This document shows, one piece after another, positions 1 through 6,053 of a stretch of DNA of 8,690 nt. Position 1 is the stretch's first letter; the number at the start of each line of letters is the position of its first letter. The notes under the pieces were generated by a model. The model did not search any database, was not told the DNA's origin, and saw nothing but the letters and a program-made list of their open reading frames with translations. Source of the stretch: Pseudomonadota bacterium (GTDB lineage: Bacteria > Pseudomonadota > Alphaproteobacteria > UBA8366 > JADFVY01). The position numbers and the translations under genes are program-made. The stretch spans positions 1-8,690 of the forward strand of contig JADFVY010000304.1 in assembly GCA_015222795.1 (NCBI GenBank), written 5' to 3'.

Positions 1-588
1 CACCGCGCCCTCGTAGCGGGCGCAGTCCAGTTCCCCGGGGTACAGCATTACGATACCGAAGAATTCGATGGCCTTGCCGTTGGCGGCCTCCAGGCGCCAG
101 AAGGCGTCGGGGATGGTCACCGGCGGGGCCAGCAGCACGGCGGAAAAACCAGCGGCGGCGGCCATATCGAAGGGCAGGGTCGGATCGTCGGTGCAAAGCC
201 CGAAATCGAACGCCATCCCGTGCGCATGGGGCAGCCGTCCCAGCGCCCGCAGCATCTCGATCGGCCAGGCGCTGACGTCGTCCTCCAGCGCCTCTTCATC
301 CAGTGGCCAGTCAGGCGGCAGGCACATCACCAGTTCGCCATACTGCACGCCGGAACCTTCCGGCATCGGCTGGTCGCTCATGCCCGAGGTGACCAGCGTG
401 TGACAGTTGCGGTCCGCTGTTGGCGGCACATGGTGGATGTCGATGGCGATGGTTTCCGATTCGAGCTCGTGAAACACCGCCTCCACCGGCCCGACATGGG
501 TCCGGACATGATCCATCACGGCCGCCGCGGTCTCTACATTCGCAACCGCCGCTTCCACTTCGGCCTGGGTAGGTTCTTCACCGGACAT
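1..588 (-). CDS. Suppressor of fused (SUFU) domain protein, C-terminus cut by window edge
   Basis: An open frame of 196 codons runs from the ATG at 588 to the left edge without a stop, so the protein is incomplete. The translation resembles the SUFU domain family (PF05076). Around residues 31-76 there is an HVGPVEAVFHELES stretch, then IDIHHVPP, then TLVTSGMSDQPM, followed by YGELVMCLPPDWP (83-95) and WPIEMLRALGRLPHAHG (108-124). The TSGMS..PM and ELVM.LP blocks are the family's most recognisable pieces. Bacterial SUFU proteins are cytosolic and have no established biochemical role; some sit in polymorphic-toxin loci as immunity proteins, but no toxin gene is visible here. A GAGG lies 6 bases before the ATG and an AGGAG 11 bases before it, supporting the start. 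No signal peptide or membrane segment is seen. The family call is fairly firm; the function is unknown. Confidence 0.85.
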   Translation of the reverse strand, partial: MSGEEPTQAEVEAAVANVETAAAVMDHVRTHVGPVEAVFHELESETIAIDIHHVPPTADRNCHTLVTSGMSDQPMPEGSGVQYGELVMCLPPDWPLDEEALEDDVSAWPIEMLRALGRLPHAHGMAFDFGLCTDDPTLPFDMAAAAGFSAVLLAPPVTIPDAFWRLEAANGKAIEFFGIVMLYPGELDCARYEGAV

Positions 589-620
589 GCACGCCCTCTC
601 TCCTGTATGGCCCGACAGTC

Positions 621-649
621 ATCATAAACATAACAAGACGGGTAGGGAA
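621..649 (-). promoter_or_regulatory. Possible promoter of the SUFU gene
   Basis: Read on the minus strand, TATGAT (621-626, five of six matches to the sigma-70 -10 consensus) lies 17 bases downstream of TTCCCT (644-649), a poor -35. Transcription would begin about 25 bases before the SUFU start codon. The -35 falls inside the palindrome at 644-657, as expected for an operator. The gap may instead be transcribed through from the hydrolase gene. This is inference from spacing only. Confidence 0.3.
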
Positions 650-657
650 ATTTCCCT
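644..657. repeat. Perfect 14-base palindrome AGGGAAATTTCCCT
   Basis: All 14 bases match their reverse complement. The palindrome lies in the 88-base gap between the hydrolase stop (677-679) and the SUFU start (588). As DNA it could be a dimeric regulator's operator. As RNA it could fold into a short hairpin with an AATT loop downstream of the hydrolase stop, but no U-run follows on the minus strand, so it is not a standard intrinsic terminator. Confidence 0.6.
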
Positions 658-676
658 GCGTTCGGCCTGCATCACG

Positions 677-1489
677 CTATCGGAATCCCTGTTCCGTCAG
701 CCAGCCGTCGATGCGCGTCGCAACATCTTCCCAGCCGGGTTCCAGCATCAGGGCGTGGCCGAGGCCGGGCAGCATCTCGGCCCTGGTCCCCAGCAGGCGG
801 GCGGCGGAGCGGATGAAGGCCGGCGGGATCAGCCGGTCGGTCTCGCCGCCCAATACCTTGATCGGCATGTCGGGGATTTTTGCCGTATCCAGGAAGGCGG
901 CGTTGCACATATCGGCCCAGGCGCGGTGGGACTCGTCGGTGAAGCGCTCGCCATGGCGGGAAAACCCGTTGTCGGGCTTGTGCCCGTATACGGCCTCGAA
1001 CAGCACCGCCGGGCTTGGCGCGCGGCGGCCGAATTCGTGGGCGAGGCCCACGTCCCAGAACAGCGCCGGGTTGGTCGCCGCCATGGCCATGCCCGCCCCG
1101 GCCAGTCCGGTCGAGGGAACCGGCGCCATCAGCACGGCCGCCCTCGCGGGATGGCGCTCCAGATACCGCTGGGCCACGAAACAGCCCATGGAATGGCCGA
1201 TCAGGATGGGTTGCTCAGCGAACCTCTCCGCCACATGGGCGACATCGGCCGCATAGTCGTCTATGCCGAACTGGTGGATGTCATCATGTCCCTCGCTCTG
1301 GCCGTGACCGCGCAGGCTGAGCGCATGGCAATCCCAACCGCGCACCGCGAACCAGTCCAGGAAACAAGTTTCCCAGCACCAGGCGCCGGCGAAGCCGCCA
1401 TGGATGAATATCAGCGGCGGCCGGCCTTTCGTGGGCTTGCCGGCCCTTAAGACCTCCAGTTTCGGTTGCGCGGCGCGCTCGAAGCTCAA
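677..1489 (-). CDS. Alpha/beta hydrolase, TTG start overlapping the upstream peptidase stop
   Basis: The 270-residue protein has the full serine-hydrolase signature of the alpha/beta hydrolase fold. It shows the HGG oxyanion motif (30-32) in LIFIHGGFAGAWCWE, the LRGHGQS loop (59-65), the nucleophile elbow GHSMG with Ser100, a likely acid Asp218 in GGETDRLIPP, and His245 in GLGHALMLEPGW. A cap region lies between about 125 and 205. It is cytosolic, as no signal peptide is seen. The substrate cannot be told: esterase, lactonase, haloperoxidase-like and amidase members share these motifs. The start is TTG at 1489. An in-frame stop lies three codons upstream, no ATG is available before residue 134, and a GAGG (1497-1500) sits 7 bases away. 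The start overlaps the peptidase TGA as TTGA, implying translational coupling in one transcript. Confidence 0.93.
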   Translation of the reverse strand: MSFERAAQPKLEVLRAGKPTKGRPPLIFIHGGFAGAWCWETCFLDWFAVRGWDCHALSLRGHGQSEGHDDIHQFGIDDYAADVAHVAERFAEQPILIGHSMGCFVAQRYLERHPARAAVLMAPVPSTGLAGAGMAMAATNPALFWDVGLAHEFGRRAPSPAVLFEAVYGHKPDNGFSRHGERFTDESHRAWADMCNAAFLDTAKIPDMPIKVLGGETDRLIPPAFIRSAARLLGTRAEMLPGLGHALMLEPGWEDVATRIDGWLTEQGFR

Positions 1490-3264
1490 GAAATAGCCTC
1501 AAGCTCGTCGATCAGCCGGGCCACCACCGACAGCCCGCCGCCCCAGAACGCCGGGTCGCCCGCGTTCAGCCCGAAGGGCGCCAGAAGCTCTTTGTGGCGC
1601 AGCGTTCCGCCGGCCCGCAGCATGTCCAGATAACGCTCGGCAAAGCCCTCGTCGGCCTGCTCGTAGGCCGCATAGAGAGAATTCACCAGGCAGTCGCCGA
1701 ACGCGTAAGCATAGACATAGAAGGGCGAGTGGATGAAATGCGGGATATAGCCCCAGAAGGTCCGGTAATTATCGTCGAAGCGCAATGCCGGGCCCAGGCT
1801 TTCGACCTGCACGTCCATCCAGATTTCGCCCAGCCGTTCGGGCATCAACTCGCCCTCGCGGCGTTCCGCATGGACGCGCTTTTCGAACTCGTAGAAGGCG
1901 ATCTGACGGACCACCGTGTTCAGCATGTCCTCTACCTTGCCGGCCAGCATGGCGCGGCGCGCCTTGACGTCCCGCGTCTTTTTCAGCATCGCCTGGAAGG
2001 TCAGCATCTCGCCGAACACCGAGGCGGTCTCGGCCAGGGTCAGCGGCGTGTCGGCCATCAGGTGGCCCTGATCGGCGGCCAGAACCTGATGCACCCCGTG
2101 GCCCAACTCATGCGCAAGGGTCATCACGTCGCGGGTCTTGCCCTGGTAGTTCAGCAGCAGGTAGGGATGGGCCGATGGCACCGTGGGATGCGCGAAGGCG
2201 CCCGACGACTTGCCCGGCCGCACCGGCGCGTCGATCCAGTTATTGTCGAAAAACCGCTTGCCGACAGTCGCCATGTCCGGCGAGAAGGCGCCATAGGCAT
2301 CCAGCACGGTCTCGCGCGCCTCGTCCCAGGTGATCTCGCGCTCGTCCGAATCGGGCAGCGGCGCGTTGCGGTCCCAGTAATCCAGTTGGTCCCCGCCGAA
2401 CCATTTCGCCTTCAGCGCATAATAGCGGTGCGACAGCGTCGGGTAGGCCTCGCGCACCGCGCCCGACAGGGCGTCGACCACCTCGTCCTCCACAAAGTTG
2501 GCCAGGTTGCGCGAGGAATCGCCGCGCGGAAATTTGCGCCAGCCATCCTCGATTTCCTTGTCCTTGGCCAGCGTATTGGTGATCAGCGCCAGCGTCTTCA
2601 CATTGCCGGCCAGCACATTGCCCAGGCTATGCGCGGCGTCCTTGCGCTTGGCGCCGTCGGCGTCGGACATCAGGCTCAGGATTTCCGCCTCGGTCAGTTC
2701 CTTTCCCCGAAAGTCGAAGCGCAGGCCGGCCATGGTTTCATCGAACAGGCGCACCCAGGCGGCGCGGCCGACCACGTATTTTTCATGCAGCACGCGTTCG
2801 ATTTCATCGTCCAGCTGATGCGGGCGCATGGCGCGTACGTCGCGCAGCCAGGGCCGGTACCGGGCCAGCGCCGGTTCGTCCAGCATAGCCTCCAGCCGGC
2901 CGTCCTCGATGCGGTTGAGTTCCAGCGTAAAAAACAGCAGCTGCACCGAGATAGCGCTCAGCCGCTCGAAAATACCTTGATAGAATTTACCGTTCGCGGG
3001 ATCGGATTGATCGCCGGCATAAACCAGCTGCGCATACGAACCGGCCCGCGACATGGCCTCGTCGATGCGCTCATAGTCGGCTATGGCCGCGCCCAGCGTT
3101 GCGCCGTCCAGCGCCGCCAGCTTGCCCTTGCAGCGTTTTTCGAACGCGGCGGCGTCGGTTTCCATGCGGTCGAGATCGGCCGAAAGTTCCTTCGAATCGG
3201 GCGCCGGATAGAGGTCCGACAGGTCCCAGTGCGGCAACGCATTATGCGCGGCGGCTTTCACCAT
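1486..3264 (-). CDS. pepF: M3 family oligoendopeptidase (PepF type), zinc metallopeptidase
   Basis: This 592-residue protein matches the length and layout of the pepF/M3 oligoendopeptidases, which cut short peptides in the cytosol. The zinc site is HELGH (385-389): His385 and His389 bind zinc and Glu386 is the catalytic base. The third ligand is most likely Glu412 in TLAETASVFGE, 23 residues on as expected for M3 enzymes. The C-terminal catalytic-domain signature YRTFWGYIPHFIHSPFYVYAYAFG (about 500-523) supplies the His and Tyr residues that stabilise the transition state. The N-terminal part begins HWDLSDLYP (12-20), a hallmark of this subgroup. The ATG at 3264 is preceded by GGGAG with 7-base spacing. 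It is the first gene of a unit with the downstream hydrolase, whose start overlaps its stop. Likely roles are recycling of peptides from protein turnover or uptake; the physiological substrate is not evident. Confidence 0.95.
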   Translation of the reverse strand: MVKAAAHNALPHWDLSDLYPAPDSKELSADLDRMETDAAAFEKRCKGKLAALDGATLGAAIADYERIDEAMSRAGSYAQLVYAGDQSDPANGKFYQGIFERLSAISVQLLFFTLELNRIEDGRLEAMLDEPALARYRPWLRDVRAMRPHQLDDEIERVLHEKYVVGRAAWVRLFDETMAGLRFDFRGKELTEAEILSLMSDADGAKRKDAAHSLGNVLAGNVKTLALITNTLAKDKEIEDGWRKFPRGDSSRNLANFVEDEVVDALSGAVREAYPTLSHRYYALKAKWFGGDQLDYWDRNAPLPDSDEREITWDEARETVLDAYGAFSPDMATVGKRFFDNNWIDAPVRPGKSSGAFAHPTVPSAHPYLLLNYQGKTRDVMTLAHELGHGVHQVLAADQGHLMADTPLTLAETASVFGEMLTFQAMLKKTRDVKARRAMLAGKVEDMLNTVVRQIAFYEFEKRVHAERREGELMPERLGEIWMDVQVESLGPALRFDDNYRTFWGYIPHFIHSPFYVYAYAFGDCLVNSLYAAYEQADEGFAERYLDMLRAGGTLRHKELLAPFGLNAGDPAFWGGGLSVVARLIDELEAIS

Positions 3265-3291
3265 GAATATACTCCCTTTATTTCATGGACC

Positions 3292-3320
3292 CATATATGA
3301 TGCCGACAGAGACTCGACAA
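3292..3320 (-). promoter_or_regulatory. Candidate sigma-70 promoter for the peptidase-hydrolase unit
   Basis: On the minus strand TTGTCG (3315-3320) and TATATG (3292-3297) are separated by exactly 17 bases, each matching four of six consensus positions. They lie just upstream of the peptidase ribosome binding site in the 93-base divergent spacer. The GCCGG-ATTA-CCGGC inverted repeat abuts the -35. No equally good promoter was seen for the plus-strand ligase gene. Confidence 0.4.
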
Positions 3321-3334
3321 GCCGGATTACCGGC
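3321..3334. repeat. Short inverted repeat GCCGG-ATTA-CCGGC in divergent spacer
   Basis: Two perfect 5-base arms flank a 4-base centre, about 24 to 30 bases before the ligase start and directly next to the candidate -35 of the opposite gene. It could be an operator serving both divergent genes or a small hairpin in the ligase leader. Short GC-rich repeats of this kind also arise by chance in such genomes. Confidence 0.45.
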
Positions 3335-3363
3335 GGAACCTGAACTTAAGGGAGTAGATGCCC

Positions 3364-5163
3364 ATGGATTACAAATCCATCCGTAACCTCCCCACCATGT
3401 TTTTCGATCAGGCGGAACGCTTTGGCGACCGCCCGCTACTGTGGCATAAGCAGGATGACGAATGGTGGAGCCGGTCGTGGACGCAGACCGCCGAGGAGGT
3501 AACCGCGCTGGCGCGTGGCCTGTTGGCGCTGGGCGTGCAGCCTGGCGACCGGATCGGGCTGGTTTCGGAAAACCGTCCGGAATGGCTGATCGCCGATATC
3601 GCCATCATGGCGGTGGGCGCCTTTTCGGTGCCGGCCTATATCACCAGTTCCGCCGACGACTATCATTACCTGTGGTGCAACTGCGGGTCGAAGGGGGTTA
3701 TTGTCTCGACCCCCGCGCTGGCCCGCAAAGTGCTGCCGGCGGCGCAAAAATGCCCGGACACGGAATTCGCTGTTTGCATCGAGGCGCCGGCCGATCCGCC
3801 GATTCAGGGAATTCGCACGCTGACCTGGGCGGATTGCGTGGCTGGCGGGGCGGGCCGTGACGATGACATCCGGGCGCTGGCCGCCACGCTGGAACGCGCC
3901 ACCACCAGTTGCCTGATTTATACCTCGGGCACCGGCGGGCAGCCCAAGGGCGTGATGTTGAGCCACGGGGCGATCCTGAGCAATTGCATGGGCGCCGAGG
4001 ATGTGATTTCCCACCTTCCCGGTTATGCCAGCCCGGGCGAGATATTCCTGTCGTTCCTGCCGTTGTCGCATTCCTACGAGCATACGGGGGGGCAGTTTTT
4101 CCCCCTCTCGATTGGCGCGGAGATTTATTACGCCGAATCGCTGGAAAAGCTGGTCGGAAATATCGCCGAGGTGCGCCCGACCATCATGATGGCTGTGCCG
4201 CGGCTTTACGAAATGATCCATGGCCGCATCATGCGCGGCCTGGAAAGCCAGAGCGGCCTGAAGCGCGCATTGTTCCACAAGGCGGTGGAGCTTGGCCGTA
4301 AAAAATACGAAAAACCAGGCTCGCTGACCTTTACCGAAAGGCTGCTGGATGGATTGTTGGATCGGCTGGTCCGCGCCAAGGTGGCCGGGCGCTTCGGCGG
4401 CCGGCTGAAGGCCTTCGTGTCGGGCGGCGCGCCGATGAACTATGACGTCGGAATATTTTTCACGGCTCTGGGCCTGCGCCTGCTGCAGGGCTACGGCCAG
4501 ACCGAATCGGCGCCGGTCATATCCATCAACCGGTATGAGATCAACAAGATCGATACGGTCGGCCCGCTGGTGAAGGATGTCGAGGTCCGCATCGCCCAGG
4601 ACGGCGAGATCCTGGCCCGCGGCGAATTGCTGATGAACGGCTATTGGAACAATCCGCAAGCGACGGCGGAGACCATCGTCGATGGCTGGCTGCATACCGG
4701 GGACATCGGCGAATTCGATGAAGATAACTGTCTGAAAATCACCGACCGCAAGAAGGATATCATCGTCAATTCCGGCGGCGACAATATTTCGCCGCAACGG
4801 ATAGAGGGCATGCTGACGGTCGAGCCCGAGGTTGGTCAGGCGATGGTCTATGGCGACGCGCGACCGCATCTGGTGGCGCTGATCGTGCCGGACGAGGATT
4901 TCGCCAAGGCCTGGGGCAAGGGCCATGAACGGGCCACGGACCTGGCGGCGCTGATAGGCGACGCGGATTTCGTCAAGGCAATCGGCGAGGCCGTTGACCG
5001 CGTAAACGCCAAACTGACCGCGCCGGAGCGGGTGCGTCGATATGTTCTGGCGCCCGAGGGCTTCACAACTGATAACGAAATGTTGACGCCGAGCATGAAA
5101 ATTCGCCGCCATGTTATAAAAGAAAATTACGGTGAAGCTCTGGACGCGTTGTATGGTGGTTAA
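3364..5163 (+). CDS. Long-chain acyl-CoA synthetase-like AMP-forming ligase
   Basis: A 599-residue member of the ANL adenylating family (AMP-binding, PF00501) that would activate a carboxylic acid to acyl-AMP and then acyl-CoA. Visible motifs, numbered from the ATG at 3364, are the P-loop YTSGTGGQPKGV from 186, SFLPLSHSYEHTGG at about 230-243, YGQTE (377-381), HTGD (444-447) with the ribose-binding Asp447, DRKKDIIVNSGGDNISP (461-477) and the late catalytic Lys579 in LTPSMKIRR. The LTPxxKxxR ending and the SFLPLSH block point to the long-chain (ACSL/FadD15-like) branch rather than acetyl-CoA synthetase; exact chain length or aryl preference is not readable. An ATG at 3358 is also in frame, but GGGAG (3350-3354) is only 3 bases from it and 9 from the ATG at 3364, so I prefer the latter. 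It is divergent from the peptidase gene and 58 bases upstream of a BON lipoprotein. Confidence 0.93.
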   Translation: MDYKSIRNLPTMFFDQAERFGDRPLLWHKQDDEWWSRSWTQTAEEVTALARGLLALGVQPGDRIGLVSENRPEWLIADIAIMAVGAFSVPAYITSSADDYHYLWCNCGSKGVIVSTPALARKVLPAAQKCPDTEFAVCIEAPADPPIQGIRTLTWADCVAGGAGRDDDIRALAATLERATTSCLIYTSGTGGQPKGVMLSHGAILSNCMGAEDVISHLPGYASPGEIFLSFLPLSHSYEHTGGQFFPLSIGAEIYYAESLEKLVGNIAEVRPTIMMAVPRLYEMIHGRIMRGLESQSGLKRALFHKAVELGRKKYEKPGSLTFTERLLDGLLDRLVRAKVAGRFGGRLKAFVSGGAPMNYDVGIFFTALGLRLLQGYGQTESAPVISINRYEINKIDTVGPLVKDVEVRIAQDGEILARGELLMNGYWNNPQATAETIVDGWLHTGDIGEFDEDNCLKITDRKKDIIVNSGGDNISPQRIEGMLTVEPEVGQAMVYGDARPHLVALIVPDEDFAKAWGKGHERATDLAALIGDADFVKAIGEAVDRVNAKLTAPERVRRYVLAPEGFTTDNEMLTPSMKIRRHVIKENYGEALDALYGG

Positions 5164-5221
5164 TATGATCTCGCCGGGACGCGTGTTCGTCCAGATTTCC
5201 GACCACAAGGAGAAGCAATAG

Positions 5222-5836
5222 ATGCTCACGGCGCGCCAGCCTGGACTATTAATCGGGTTCGCCGTGCTATTGGCGCTGACCGGTTGCGATCTCAGCATGG
5301 ACATCTTCACCGAAGACCCGACCGCGTTGAGCGACGACCGCAGCGAAGACGCGCAGCAACTGGACGACCGAATTCGCGGCGATATCCTGTCGGCATTTGT
5401 CGATCAGGAGGTCGGCACACTGAAGAACGTGACGGTTGAAGTCTATGAGGCGAATGTCCTGCTGACCGGCACCGTCAGCGACCCGGAAGCCAAGGATACC
5501 GCCGGCGCCGTTACGGCTTCCGCGGAGGGCGTCGGCAATATTTTCAACGAAGTCCAGGTGATTGAGGATTCCAGCCCGCGGGACAAGGCCGAGGATTTGT
5601 CGGTCGAAAACAGACTGAAAACCAGCCTGCGAGGATCGGCCAGGATCAATTCCTTCAATCTCAGATGGCACAGCGTGGACGGGGTCGTCTATATATTAGG
5701 CCGCGTGAAAAGCCAGAAGGAGCGGGACAAGGTGCTGGAAATCGTGCGCTCGGTAAAGGGCGTCAAGGACGTTGTCGACCATATTGTGGTGCGTACGCTC
5801 GACGGGGCGCAAAGCTGGCTCAACAATTTGCTCTGA
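5222..5836 (+). CDS. Two-BON-domain lipoprotein (DolP/OsmY-like)
   Basis: The 204-residue product has a lipoprotein signal: Arg5, a hydrophobic core from about 8 to 19, and the lipobox ALTGC with the lipidated Cys22. After an acidic linker (about 23-45) come two BON domains, roughly 47-115 with VLLTGTVSDPEAKDTA and 125-193 with VYILGRVKSQKERDKVLEIVRSVKGV. Both carry the typical 'L.G.V.....+..A...' core. Size and plan match E. coli DolP (YraP), an envelope lipoprotein that supports outer-membrane integrity, so an envelope-maintenance role is likely by family. Residue +2 after the cysteine is Asp, which in enterobacteria favours inner-membrane retention; whether that rule holds here is unknown. 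The start is well supported by AAGGAG (5207-5212) with 9-base spacing. Only 58 bases separate it from the ligase stop and no terminator is apparent, so cotranscription is plausible. Confidence 0.9.
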   Translation: MLTARQPGLLIGFAVLLALTGCDLSMDIFTEDPTALSDDRSEDAQQLDDRIRGDILSAFVDQEVGTLKNVTVEVYEANVLLTGTVSDPEAKDTAGAVTASAEGVGNIFNEVQVIEDSSPRDKAEDLSVENRLKTSLRGSARINSFNLRWHSVDGVVYILGRVKSQKERDKVLEIVRSVKGVKDVVDHIVVRTLDGAQSWLNNLL

Positions 5837-5896
5837 ATTCACGGTGACGGGCAAGGATCGTTCGCGTCGGACCCAGCCGGGGCAATAATTGAAGTC

Positions 5897-5969
5897 GCGC
5901 CAATCGGTCCTCGCAACTCTTGTTGCTAAAATCAGCCTTCATCGCGAGACCGATTGAAATTGGCGGCGC
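5897..5969. repeat. Long imperfect inverted repeat upstream of the oxidoreductase gene
   Basis: CAATCGGTCCTCGC (5901-5914) pairs with GCGAGACCGATTG (5944-5956), giving 13 base pairs with one bulged C. Outer GCGC arms (5897-5900 and 5966-5969) can extend it across a 9-base bulge. Between the arms GCAAC-TCTT-GTTGC (5913-5926) forms a second small hairpin that shares two bases with the long stem. No T-run follows on the plus strand, so it is not an intrinsic terminator. The rest of the 217-base gap shows no coding potential. Confidence 0.65.
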
Positions 5970-5982
5970 AAGCTGTACCCTC

Positions 5983-6011
5983 TTGTTCAAGACAAAAAAT
6001 TCTAAGATAAA
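5983..6011 (+). promoter_or_regulatory. Candidate promoter for the indolepyruvate oxidoreductase gene
   Basis: TTGTTC (5983-5988) and GATAAA (6006-6011) are 17 bases apart in an unusually A-rich patch of a GC-rich sequence. A TAAGAT overlaps the -10 but has too short a spacer. Transcription would begin near 6018, about 36 bases before the start codon, placing the inverted repeat at 5897-5969 upstream of the promoter rather than in the leader. Confidence 0.35.
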
Positions 6012-6053
6012 AAAATCGCGGGAAATGGAAATGCTGGAAGAGGGCTCGCGGAA

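Noticed and set aside
587..1450. A 287-residue plus-strand frame opposite the hydrolase.
   Set aside because: The minus-strand hydrolase has a complete catalytic triad; the plus-strand product has no recognisable motif.
1594..3300. A 568-residue plus-strand frame opposite the peptidase gene.
   Set aside because: Shadow of the M3 peptidase, which has a complete zinc site and the expected length.
3270..3356. Inverted copies of AAGGGAGTA at both ends of the divergent spacer.
   Set aside because: Each copy is simply the ribosome binding site of the gene it precedes, so the symmetry needs no regulator to explain it.
3436..5310. A 624-residue minus-strand frame opposite the acyl-CoA ligase.
   Set aside because: Shadow of the ligase gene; no domain motif and atypical composition.
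5837..5896. A possible intrinsic terminator after the BON lipoprotein gene.
   Set aside because: No GC-rich stem followed by a T-run could be found in this stretch.
5960..5976. A sigma-54-like TGGC...GC sequence upstream of the oxidoreductase gene.
   Set aside because: The GG and GC elements are 8 bases apart instead of the required 10.
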